NCBI GenBank assembly: GCA_012727625.1
Contig: JAAYGP010000211.1
Span: 1 to 15,048, forward strand
DNA length: 15,048 bases
Direction of reading: 5' to 3'
DNA from: Clostridiaceae bacterium
GTDB lineage: Bacteria > Bacillota > Clostridia > DSM-8532
In this document: positions 1-7,630 of the stretch, piece by piece
How positions within the stretch are numbered: the first letter of the stretch is position 1
How the letters are laid out: every line of letters begins with the position of its first letter
The notes under the pieces: model-generated
What the model was told of the DNA's origin: nothing
Database searches by the model: none
What the model saw: only the letters and a program-made list of their open reading frames with translations
Position numbers and translations under genes: made by a program

Positions 1-29
1 ACCAATAGTCTTAATTTGAGGTGGTTATT

Positions 30-860
30 ATGCTTTTGAGCGATTATGGAAATGCTCGTAAAAAACAAACCAGAACAGACAAAATACCTTTATATATGCA
101 GTTGTTCTTGTTGGCAGCCATTCTTGCAGCAAATTATATTTTTAAGCTTGGTCTTAACTGGGTTGATTTTACTATTATCGGCATTATATTTTTCTTTGCG
201 TTCATAGGCTACATAAAAGGTCTTATCGGTGCTGTTTTCAGTCTTGCGGGTTATGTTATTGCTGTTATTTGCGCCGTTTTGTTTGCAGAACCTGTTGCCT
301 TGCTTGTTATGGAAAAAACCAAAATAAGAGAGACTATTGCAAAAGCTTTGGAAAATGCGTATTCGGGTTTTTCAATACCTGCATTCAGCCAGTCCATTGA
401 TTTTTCAAAATTCCAGAACGGCAACCAGCTCATTGAAAGCAACGCAGAGCTTCAGCAGTTTTTTAAGGATAATGAAATATTCCATCATTTGTTTGACAAT
501 GTAAATCCTCTGCAATCCGGAGCGCAGGCCATCAGCAACGTTGTTACGTCAATAACCGATATGCTGGTTTTCGCTGTTCTTAAAGTTATAGCCATTATAG
601 CGCTGTTTCTTATTGTAAAACTGATAATAACCATAGTTACAGGTATAATAAATAATATTATATCCGCCAGCAATTTCTTAAGCACCACAAATAAAACAAT
701 AGGTCTGGTGCTTGGAACCATCATTGGCTGTTTTGTCGTGTTTGTCGCAATATCATATATAGTTCCCTTTGTTGGTTCATTGAATATCATTAAAATACCC
801 GAGGAATATATAAATTCCCAGGTGATTCGCTGGGCTTTTGCACCGGTGCCGCCATCGTAG
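30..860 (+). CDS. CvpA-family integral membrane protein
   Basis: A 276-residue membrane protein that resembles the CvpA (colicin V production) family. After a basic N-terminus (residues 1-20) hydrophobic segments lie at about 22-37, 46-63, 66-86, 178-204 and 222-246. The glycine-bearing stretch DFTIIGIIFFFAFIGYIKG (about 47-64) is typical of the CvpA N-terminal membrane region. A hydrophilic, amphipathic loop occupies about 95-170. The ATG at 30 was chosen because GAGGTGG at 18-24 sits 5 bases upstream; an in-frame GTG at 21 would lie inside that ribosome binding site. Family members are linked to envelope processes and, in some bacteria, colicin export or biofilm traits, but no defined reaction is known, so the role here is open. 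The gene ends in TAG and is followed by an intrinsic terminator. Its promoter is not visible in the 29 bases before it. Confidence 0.75.
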   Translation: MLLSDYGNARKKQTRTDKIPLYMQLFLLAAILAANYIFKLGLNWVDFTIIGIIFFFAFIGYIKGLIGAVFSLAGYVIAVICAVLFAEPVALLVMEKTKIRETIAKALENAYSGFSIPAFSQSIDFSKFQNGNQLIESNAELQQFFKDNEIFHHLFDNVNPLQSGAQAISNVVTSITDMLVFAVLKVIAIIALFLIVKLIITIVTGIINNIISASNFLSTTNKTIGLVLGTIIGCFVVFVAISYIVPFVGSLNIIKIPEEYINSQVIRWAFAPVPPS

Positions 861-880
861 TTTTTATACAGGAATCTGAT

Positions 881-904
881 GCCGCATTACAGGCGGCTTT
901 TTTA
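881..904 (+). terminator. Intrinsic terminator after the CvpA-like gene
   Basis: GCCGC (881-885) pairs with GCGGC (893-897) around the loop ATTACAG, and a run of six T follows directly. It begins 21 bases after the CvpA-like stop codon and separates that gene from the SLH genes. Confidence 0.75.
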
Positions 905-953
905 TTTTGCGTTTAATCATTTTTTAAATAACTTTACGATGCTGTATATGATT

Positions 954-1148
954 GATACTGTTCACGAGTTCTGAATATTGTGCAATAGATGGAATTTTCA
1001 GCGGAATGAAGCTCTTGTTTTCACTCTTGCACAATATCTGGCCTGATCAGTAGCTGAACAGGTTTCTATATTGTCAAGTGCAATCCTTTTATTCCACTTG
1101 CACAATATCTGACATGATCAGTAGCTGAATCAGTGTGTGAACGGTAAC
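954..1148. mobile_element. MITE-like insertion, copy 1 (195 bp) with 8-bp target duplication
   Basis: The element begins GATACTGTTCAC (954-965) and ends GTGAACGGTAAC (1137-1148). The ends pair over 10 consecutive positions (one G-T wobble), then an A-A mismatch and a closing G-C. It is flanked by perfect direct repeats ATATGATT at 946-953 and 1149-1156, the expected 8-bp target site duplication. There is no open reading frame of note, so it is non-autonomous. Inside, ATATTGTGCAA (975-985) pairs with TTGCACAATAT (1027-1037) and encloses a small hairpin TTTCA-GCGGAA-TGAAG (996-1011) followed by CTCTTGTTTT. A second hairpin (1068-1074 plus 1075-1080 with 1095-1100 plus 1102-1108, C1101 bulged) arises from an internal duplication. 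It shares ends, stem layout and core sequence with the insertion at 7414-7552. The transposase family is not determined; 8-bp duplications are made by several families, including IS256, IS6 and ISL3. Confidence 0.82.
1026..1129. repeat. Internal tandem duplication within MITE copy 1 (71-bp period)
   Basis: The stretch 1026-1058, beginning CTTGCACAATATCTG, recurs at 1097-1129 with 31 of 33 bases identical (period 71). The second unit keeps the hairpin but with a shorter loop. The copy at 7414-7552 lacks this duplication, which explains most of the length difference. Confidence 0.8.
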
Positions 1149-1156
1149 ATATGATT

Positions 1157-1171
1157 ACAATACAGTATTGT
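1157..1171. promoter_or_regulatory. Perfect 15-bp palindrome (operator-like)
   Basis: ACAATAC-A-GTATTGT is a perfect 7+1+7 inverted repeat directly abutting the right target duplication of the MITE and 103 bp upstream of the first SLH gene. The spacing of the half-sites resembles a repressor operator. No regulator is encoded nearby and no clear -35/-10 pair was found around it, so the role is a guess. Confidence 0.35.
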
Positions 1172-1274
1172 TTCTGATTTTAATTCACTTCATTTTTAAT
1201 GTCTTATTTCCGATAAAAATAAAAGGACAGATATGATTTTAATCTGGTTTTTATATAATGGATAAGGTGAGTTT

Positions 1275-4214
1275 ATGTTTAGTCAGAAATTACGGCAATA
1301 TATGTCTTTGATAATTCTTTTCTTCATTTTTATGCCATTTACGGCAAAAGCTGCGGCTGAAACACCGGCTCGTATATTCACAGGCATTGAATCATCAGAT
1401 GCAATATTGAAAAACCTTGATTACGAAGATGTTAAAAATTCAGACAGCTGGGCTAAAAGCGCCATCTGGGAGACCGGCGCGCTGGAGTTGTTAAAAGGAT
1501 ATGGCAACAGAATTTTCGGGTTAAGGGATCGCCTCTCGGTGGAACAGGCTATTGCCATTGCTTATAATATGGCAGGAAGGGAAGCGGAGGCGCAATTGGC
1601 AGCTGAAGCTCTGGATCTTGCCAGGGAAGATAAAAAAAACTATGCGCCCGACATGTGGTCGGACGGATATATCCAGCTTGCTTTAAATGACGGAATAATA
1701 ACACAGGAGGAATATGATGATGCATTTGCCGCGGATCAGCGAAGCCTCGGCTCAGGCGATTTTCGCCGGCAAAGTCCTGTCACAAGGGAGGATTTTGCCT
1801 ATTATATTGCCAGTGTCCTGGGTTTAACCCCTGTTAATGAGCATACCCATTTATTTAACAGTTACAACGACTGGCACCAGGCGAATCCCCACCGTATTCC
1901 CTATATAGAAGCGTTGTTGCAGAATAAGGTTATGAGCGGGGACAATAACGGCAGATTTCTTCCCAAAGACACGGTAACCCGTGAAATGGCGGCACAGATT
2001 ATAAAAAATGCAGAGCCCCTGATATTTCCAGGGTTAGGCATGGAAAAATCCAAAGGAACCATTGAATCAATAAAAAGTTTTACTGATAAAGCAGACGGGA
2101 AAAACACTGAGATTAAACTGATAAATGTAAGAAAAAGCAACGGCACACTGGATCAGTTCCGTTTCATATATCCTCTGGATTCCGGCAGCTTAAATGAAAT
2201 CAGCGGAAACATAAATACTGAAAAAACCGGTACAATTGTGAACGAGACAGACGTTTTGAAAGATGAAACCGCATTGAAAGAGGGGCAGGAAATCACATAT
2301 ATAATGCAAAATGGCAGAGTTCTGTATGTTACTGTAATGAATTCCACCAAAACGACCGTACATAAGCTGGTAAGAATTTTGTCCGTGGATGAACCGGCCG
2401 GCAGAATCCAAACCGAAATCATTATGGATGTCCCCTTTTCGGATGTAAGAATGATTGATGAATCAAGCCTCAACAGCATAAAGACCGGGGGCAGGGAGGA
2501 AATCCTGTCTGTCAGCAGGGATGCCCTCATATATATTGATTTTGTAAAGAAGTCGTTAAAAGACATAGAACCTCAGTCTTTAATGCTCTTAACAATGGAA
2601 AATAATCTTGTTACGGCAATGGAGAAAGTTAACCTGGAGCTTTTGCAGGAGTCGGGTATCATCAGCGGAATACTTGAGGAAAACAATCCGGCGCTGGGGT
2701 ATGTAACCTTGTATTTCTATGACGGTTCGGGAACATTGCTGGACAAAGGTAAAAGCCTTTCAAGTTACCGTACTTTTTCATACATCAATATTGACAACGT
2801 AGAGGTTTATAAGAATGGCAGCCCTGCTTCAATTGACGATATAAACCCCGGTGACAGTGTATTTTTGAAACTGGATGAAAAGGGCAATATAACAGTAATA
2901 AGCGGTACTGATAATTTTTATCCGGTTTATGGAAAAGTGAGGATAAAGGGAAGCAACACACTGCAGATTCAAAAAGGCGACGGTACATACCAGGTGATAA
3001 GCATATCACAAAACACACCTGTGTTCAAAGACAGAAAACGTGTCAGCGCAGATGATATCAAGGAAGGGGACGATATCCGGATACTGCTTCAAACAAGCGG
3101 TAACCAGGTGATAGTCGGTGAAGTAACAATCAGCACGCAAAACCCTGTCATAAGTGGAGTATACAAAGCGCAGCTCAATTATTATGACGAGGCGGGAAAC
3201 AGTTTAGTGGTATCCGGAATGAAGTATTTTAAGGACGGCCTGTGGTGGCAGGCTGATGTTAAGGGAATTACAAAGCTTGATATAAAAAAGGATTACAAGC
3301 CGGAGATTCCGAAAGATGCAAACGGGACTGTATACTTTGCGACCGGAAAAAACCTTTTGGGCAATGATGTGGTAATTCGCGCAACTGTTGTGAATGACAG
3401 CATCAATACAGGATTGATAAGTGATACAATTGCTGAATCTCTGCCCGGCCGCGGTATTATAACGTTGCTGAATGAAAGCAAACCTGTATCATATGGTGAA
3501 AATACATTAATAGTTAAGGGAGGAAAACTTTTAGAGCCAAACCAGGTAAGAAGCCAGGATGAGGCACATTTTGCCTGCAGCAGCTCATCTGACGGCTCAA
3601 TCAGGGCAGATGTGCTATGGATAAGAGAGCCTGCGGAAGACACTGGGCTTGCCTTATTGCGCGGAAGGATATCCGGTATTGACAAGATAAACAGTGTAAC
3701 TCTCGAGTCATTCTCTCAATTCAACATGCCCGACTGGGAGTTTGTAAATGTTCAAAAGACCCTTACAATTGATCCGATGGTAACACGCTTGTTTGATGAC
3801 GGTGGCAGAACCGACCTTGCCGAGTTTGATGATGAGGGGGAAAACAGCTATAAGAACAGGACGATTTATGTTCTTGCCCGGGAGGGCAAAGCAATTCAAA
3901 TCAGTACTGCTCCGTATGGGGATGTGGTTTACAGGGGGCGTATATCGGAGCTGGAAGGTGAGAGAAAAGATTCATTCGGACACATAATTACACAGGCACA
4001 GGCGGTAGTAATTTCTGAAGTTAAGCTGTTTAACAGGGAAACCTGGCTTTGGGACAACAAACAGGAAACAAGGTTTGGTTTACCGGAAAATGCTGTAATC
4101 ATAAAAAACGGTAAAATAACAGACAGGAGTGCGCTGGAGAAAGGCGACAGAATAACCGTAATCAGCTCCGTTTCAGGTGTTGACGCATTCGTTGTCATGG
4201 CAGAGTCTTATTGA
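1275..4214 (+). CDS. Large secreted S-layer homology (SLH) domain protein
   Basis: A 979-residue exported surface protein. Residues 1-27 form a signal peptide (basic start, hydrophobic core about 11-22, likely cleavage after AKA at 24-26). Three SLH-type segments follow: about 45-102, 125-184 (with SPVTREDFAYYIASVLGL at 167-184) and 195-246 (with FLPKDTVTREMAAQIIKNA at 228-246). SLH domains anchor proteins non-covalently to secondary cell wall polymers. The remaining ~730 residues are predicted mostly beta-rich, with recurring patterns such as IDDINPGDSVFLKLDEKG, ADDIKEGDDIRILLQ and ALEKGDRITVISS that suggest repeated small beta-barrel-like modules; no catalytic motif is apparent. A ribosome binding site AAGGTGAG (1264-1271) precedes the ATG. 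The gene lies 22 bp before a second SLH gene, with which it is probably co-transcribed. The first two SLH motifs are more divergent than the third. Function beyond wall attachment is unknown. Confidence 0.88.
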   Translation: MFSQKLRQYMSLIILFFIFMPFTAKAAAETPARIFTGIESSDAILKNLDYEDVKNSDSWAKSAIWETGALELLKGYGNRIFGLRDRLSVEQAIAIAYNMAGREAEAQLAAEALDLAREDKKNYAPDMWSDGYIQLALNDGIITQEEYDDAFAADQRSLGSGDFRRQSPVTREDFAYYIASVLGLTPVNEHTHLFNSYNDWHQANPHRIPYIEALLQNKVMSGDNNGRFLPKDTVTREMAAQIIKNAEPLIFPGLGMEKSKGTIESIKSFTDKADGKNTEIKLINVRKSNGTLDQFRFIYPLDSGSLNEISGNINTEKTGTIVNETDVLKDETALKEGQEITYIMQNGRVLYVTVMNSTKTTVHKLVRILSVDEPAGRIQTEIIMDVPFSDVRMIDESSLNSIKTGGREEILSVSRDALIYIDFVKKSLKDIEPQSLMLLTMENNLVTAMEKVNLELLQESGIISGILEENNPALGYVTLYFYDGSGTLLDKGKSLSSYRTFSYINIDNVEVYKNGSPASIDDINPGDSVFLKLDEKGNITVISGTDNFYPVYGKVRIKGSNTLQIQKGDGTYQVISISQNTPVFKDRKRVSADDIKEGDDIRILLQTSGNQVIVGEVTISTQNPVISGVYKAQLNYYDEAGNSLVVSGMKYFKDGLWWQADVKGITKLDIKKDYKPEIPKDANGTVYFATGKNLLGNDVVIRATVVNDSINTGLISDTIAESLPGRGIITLLNESKPVSYGENTLIVKGGKLLEPNQVRSQDEAHFACSSSSDGSIRADVLWIREPAEDTGLALLRGRISGIDKINSVTLESFSQFNMPDWEFVNVQKTLTIDPMVTRLFDDGGRTDLAEFDDEGENSYKNRTIYVLAREGKAIQISTAPYGDVVYRGRISELEGERKDSFGHIITQAQAVVISEVKLFNRETWLWDNKQETRFGLPENAVIIKNGKITDRSALEKGDRITVISSVSGVDAFVVMAESY

Positions 4215-4236
4215 CCAAATAACCGGAGGTATTGAA

Positions 4237-5766
4237 ATGAAACATAAAAAGATACTGAAAACAGTATTATGGATTATGTTGCTCTGCGTGTTTTTTTCAA
4301 ATTCAATTTATTCCCATGCCTATCCGGGCTCAATGGGGTATGAGGGAGGTGTATCGGCAGCGGATCCCTATGAAGACGGAACCTATGCCTACCGTGAAGT
4401 TTGCTTTCTAAGCGGTGTTCCTGTAATAATGGAAGGTACGCTTAAAGTAAAAAAAAGCGCGAGACAGGGAAAAACCACAACAACATATAGATATGATTTG
4501 AGTAATATCGAACAGGATGCATCCATCACCCGGGTTATAGTTATGGATAACCATACGGATGAAAAGGAAAGGGGACAGACTGTTGAAAAAAGCGTAATAA
4601 CCAAAGTTCCCGTGGAGGTTGTAAGAATTAACGGTGTAATATACAATCTCAGGAAGTATGATTTTACCAGATCGGGAATTACTGATCCTCAGCCTGCCGT
4701 GAACTATAATACAGGTGAATATACCATTAAAAAAACATATAATATAAGCACGGGCGGAACTGTGAGTGTCGAAATGAAAGGCAGGCAATACGGATACGAT
4801 CAATATTGGAGTTCCGCAAAAGCCGCGTCAGTGGATCTCAGTATTAAATATGAGCCTGTCCTTGATGGTGAAGCTTATGCCTGGGACGGCTTTGCCAGGG
4901 TATCTGTTTCCAATGTAGCAAAAAAAAGCTTTAAATACGTGGAGAATGAGCCGTGGCAGATAAGCTTTGAGGGCGGGTATGTGGAACAGGATTGGGAAGA
5001 GAGTATTCTTGAATATAACGCATATCTTCCCGAATTTGATAAAAGCGGGTTTGCAACTGATGTAATCCGTGAAATCAATGAAAGGATTGGCCTTAATACA
5101 GAACCGGTCAATTCAAGGCTTATGGTTCCGGATTTAAAACATTTGAGGGGACATTGGGCGGAAGAGCCGGTAAAAATCCTGTACAGCCTTGAGGTTCTTC
5201 CGGGAACCGGGGAAAATTTCAATCCCGCGGAATATGTAACAAGACGCGATTTTACAGCCATGCTGGTAAAGGCTATTAAGGATATACCTGAAGATCCGGA
5301 TCTTGTTACCAGGACAACCACTGCAAGGACACCCGCATCACGGCAGAAAAATGTTGAGGAATCACCATTTGCTGACATTAATACTGATGATCAGTTTTAT
5401 AATGAAATAAAGATTGCCAGCACCCGTGGTATAGTCCAGGGTACAGGACAGTCATATTTCAGGCCTGACAGGCATATAACCATGGCAGAGGCCATAACAA
5501 TGATAATACGCGCCATCGGACTTGAAGGCCTTGCGGCTTACCCATATTCAATTACTGCATTTATTGATAATGACGAAATACCCGCCTATGCAAGGAACCC
5601 GGCAGAAGTTGCTTTCCGTATCGGACTTGTGGAGGGCGACAGCAGGGGATATTTAAGACCTAATGACATTCTTACGTATGAAAGAGCGTCGGCCCTTATA
5701 TACAGGCTGATAAGATATATGGGTGAAGACTTGGTTAAGGATTATTGTGACAGGTTTTTCGATTAA
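4237..5766 (+). CDS. Secreted protein with three C-terminal SLH domains
   Basis: A 509-residue exported protein. A signal peptide covers about residues 1-28 (KHKK start, hydrophobic core 9-22). Residues about 45-295 form a beta-rich region of unrecognised family, and three SLH domains end the protein: about 298-348 (with HWAEEPVKILYSLEVLPGTG), 377-428 (FADI start, YFRPDRHITMAEAITMIIRA) and 440-493 (YLRPNDILTYERASALIYRL). A Thr/Arg/Ser-rich linker (about 357-372) separates the first two. The ATG at 4237 follows GGAGGT at 4225-4230; an upstream in-frame ATG at 4177 lies inside the preceding gene, lacks a signal peptide and is disfavoured. The placement of SLH modules at the C-terminus contrasts with the N-terminal modules of the upstream neighbour, so the two are not simple duplicates. 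Likely role: wall-attached surface protein, partner unknown. Confidence 0.88.
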   Translation: MKHKKILKTVLWIMLLCVFFSNSIYSHAYPGSMGYEGGVSAADPYEDGTYAYREVCFLSGVPVIMEGTLKVKKSARQGKTTTTYRYDLSNIEQDASITRVIVMDNHTDEKERGQTVEKSVITKVPVEVVRINGVIYNLRKYDFTRSGITDPQPAVNYNTGEYTIKKTYNISTGGTVSVEMKGRQYGYDQYWSSAKAASVDLSIKYEPVLDGEAYAWDGFARVSVSNVAKKSFKYVENEPWQISFEGGYVEQDWEESILEYNAYLPEFDKSGFATDVIREINERIGLNTEPVNSRLMVPDLKHLRGHWAEEPVKILYSLEVLPGTGENFNPAEYVTRRDFTAMLVKAIKDIPEDPDLVTRTTTARTPASRQKNVEESPFADINTDDQFYNEIKIASTRGIVQGTGQSYFRPDRHITMAEAITMIIRAIGLEGLAAYPYSITAFIDNDEIPAYARNPAEVAFRIGLVEGDSRGYLRPNDILTYERASALIYRLIRYMGEDLVKDYCDRFFD

Positions 5767-5782
5767 AATAAGACATTTATGA

Positions 5783-5811
5783 TTGAAACCTATAAGCATT
5801 AATGGTAGAAT
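5783..5811 (+). promoter_or_regulatory. Sigma-A-like promoter for the S41 protease gene
   Basis: TTGAAA (5783-5788), a 17-base spacer and TAGAAT (5806-5811) match the vegetative consensus closely. Transcription would begin near 5818, giving a leader of about 56 bases before the ATG at 5874. It shows that the protease can be expressed separately from the SLH genes. Confidence 0.6.
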
Positions 5812-5873
5812 TTATATACATTGAACATCGTGGCAGTAGAAAAATCCAATAAATTAAGGAAAGCTGGCTGATT

Positions 5874-7352
5874 ATGAGGAAAATTGGAAGAAAATCATTT
5901 GTACTGATATTGTTAGTATTGCAGTTTGTTATATTATTGCCATCAAATGCTGCTGGTTACTCCGACTATCTTGATGAGATTATTGAAACAGTTCAGGAAC
6001 GTTATTATAAGGACATTCCCAGGGAAGAACTTCTTAAAGGCGCCATTAGGGGAATATTAAATTCAATGGATGATTACACAACTTTCTTTGATATGAATGA
6101 ATCTGCAGATTTTATGAACTCCATGGAAGGTAATTATCAGGGAATTGGTGTGGAAATAATCCAGGTGCCCGAAGGTGCGCAGGTTACAAGGGTCTTTTCC
6201 AATTCACCGGCAGAAAGCGCCGGAATAATGGTGAAAGACAGAATCGTTCAGGTTGATAAAGTTGATGTTACCGGTTTCACGGTATCAGATATTGCGTCTC
6301 TTATTCGGGGAGAAAACGGGACTTATGTTGAAATCGGAGTCCTTCGCGGTAATTCGGAAGAAATATTATATATTCCCGTTCAGCGGGGTATTGTTAATAT
6401 CAGCCCTGTAACCTGGCTGGTTGACGGGGATATAATGTACATTAAACTTGAATCTTTCAGCGGAAACAGTGCCCATTATTTCAAACAGGCCCTTAAGGAA
6501 ATGGACGATATCGGAATCAGGAAAATGGTGCTGGATCTCCGCAACAATCCGGGCGGTGAGGTTGGCCAGGCGGTCAGCATAGCAAGACTCCTTGTGCATA
6601 ATGGAGTTATAACAACGCTGGACTTTAAGTCAGAGGACGCAACCGATGTTGTGTACCAGTCATATATGACCAAGGCTAAATATATTCCGGCTGTCCTGGT
6701 AAACGAAAGATCAGCCAGTGCTTCTGAAATTCTGGCAAGTGCCATACAGGATTCCGCGGATGGATTTCTTGTAGGAACAAAAACATTCGGAAAAGGTGTG
6801 GTACAAAACCTGTATCCCATTCTATCCCCGGAAGCTTATGAAAAATATAAGGCTATTTACGGGGATAGTATTGTCGACGGTTACGACTGGATAAACAAAC
6901 ATGGGGTTAATGTTCTGGAATCGGATCTTATCGGCTGGATAAAAATCACAACAGGCCATTATCTTACAAGGTCGGGAAAGATGATAGATGGTGTCGGAAT
7001 TACACCGGATTTCATCGTTGACAATTATGAGCCTGTTAACGGCATTGATATTCAAAGCATACGGGTTCTTGATTCTTCTGATGATATAAGGGTTAATGAT
7101 GCGGCAAATGATGTGTATAACGCAGAGAAAATTCTGACTGTAATGGGCTATGACATTGATGCTCCTGACAATATTCTTGATGAAAAGACATCAAATGCGC
7201 TGAAGAAATTCCAGACGGGCAAAAGCTTAAATCCTACCGGGATAATTGACAAAGATACAAGAAAGTTATTGAATGAAGAATTAAAAGCCCTACGGGTAAA
7301 GATTGATAAGCAATATGCCAAAGCAGTTGAATTACTTGGCTTGCTGAAGTAA
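5874..7352 (+). CDS. Secreted C-terminal processing protease (S41) with PDZ and peptidoglycan-binding domains
   Basis: A 492-residue exported serine protease of the CtpA/CtpB/Prc family. Residues 1-27 are a signal peptide or membrane anchor; about 30-85 is the helical N-terminal region (YYKDIPREELLKGAIRGIL); about 88-160 is a PDZ domain (GIGVEI, SPAESAGIMVKDRIVQVD) that recognises substrate C-termini. The S41 catalytic core follows, with DLRNNPGGEV at 221-230 and SASASEI at 280-286. By spacing against CtpB the Ser/Lys/Gln triad is S282, K307 and Q311 (GKGVVQ); all are present. Residues about 395-475 resemble a PG_binding_1 domain (ALKKFQTGKSLNPTGIIDKDTRKLLNEEL), which would hold the enzyme at the wall. 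Between the triad and the conserved GVGITPD motif lies a tyrosine-rich stretch (about 319-350), longer than in minimal family members. Ribosome binding site AAGGAAAG lies about 10 bases upstream. It may process envelope proteins, possibly the adjacent SLH proteins, but that is inference. Confidence 0.92.
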   Translation: MRKIGRKSFVLILLVLQFVILLPSNAAGYSDYLDEIIETVQERYYKDIPREELLKGAIRGILNSMDDYTTFFDMNESADFMNSMEGNYQGIGVEIIQVPEGAQVTRVFSNSPAESAGIMVKDRIVQVDKVDVTGFTVSDIASLIRGENGTYVEIGVLRGNSEEILYIPVQRGIVNISPVTWLVDGDIMYIKLESFSGNSAHYFKQALKEMDDIGIRKMVLDLRNNPGGEVGQAVSIARLLVHNGVITTLDFKSEDATDVVYQSYMTKAKYIPAVLVNERSASASEILASAIQDSADGFLVGTKTFGKGVVQNLYPILSPEAYEKYKAIYGDSIVDGYDWINKHGVNVLESDLIGWIKITTGHYLTRSGKMIDGVGITPDFIVDNYEPVNGIDIQSIRVLDSSDDIRVNDAANDVYNAEKILTVMGYDIDAPDNILDEKTSNALKKFQTGKSLNPTGIIDKDTRKLLNEELKALRVKIDKQYAKAVELLGLLK

Positions 7353-7413
7353 ACCGGCATAATTTAAGCTCAATATAAATTTCTTTTGAAGCAAAAATGA
7401 AATAATAAAAAAG

Positions 7414-7552
7414 GATACTGTTCACAGGTTCTGTATATGGATTGCGCAATAAAAGGAAACTTTAGCAGAATAAAGCTCTTGTTTTTGTTATTGCGCAATA
7501 TACGGGGCAGCTTTGGCAAAATCTGAATCAGGCTTGGGGTATGAACAGTAAC
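7414..7552. mobile_element. MITE-like insertion, copy 2 (139 bp) with 8-bp target duplication
   Basis: It begins GATACTGTTCAC (7414-7425), identical to copy 1, and ends TATGAACAGTAAC (7540-7552). Nine consecutive end pairs form, with the same A-A mismatch and closing G-C as copy 1. Flanks are TAAAAAAG (7406-7413) and TGAAAAAG (7553-7560), an 8-bp target duplication with one difference. ATTGCGCAATAA (7441-7452) pairs with TTATTGCGCAAT (7488-7499), enclosing the hairpin CTTTA-GCAGAA-TAAAG (7460-7475) followed by CTCTTGTTTTT. It lies between the S41 protease gene and the interrupted DUF5711-like gene, 78 bp before the latter's start. Confidence 0.8.
7460..7486 (+). terminator. Terminator-like hairpin inside MITE copy 2
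   Basis: A 5-bp stem CTTTA/TAAAG with loop GCAGAA is followed by CTCTTGTTTTT. It could end transcription of the upstream protease gene, which has no other visible terminator. The stem is short, and pairing of the outer arms would compete with nothing inside it. The equivalent in copy 1 is 996-1020. Confidence 0.3.
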
Positions 7553-7630
7553 TGAAAAAGCGCAGGTTTGATGCTCAAAAAACAGAGCTGATATAAGCAT
7601 GCGCTTTCCGGTTTAGTTGGAAGGCTGAAA

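Noticed and set aside
954..1148. CRISPR-like array, because of the repeated TTGCACAATATCTG and TGATCAGTAGCTGAA blocks
   Set aside because: Only two units with a palindromic layout, no regular spacers, and clear transposon-type ends with target duplications.
1254..1259. TATAAT as a -10 for the first SLH gene
   Set aside because: It lies only 15 bases before the start codon, so transcription would begin inside the ribosome binding site, and no -35 is properly spaced.
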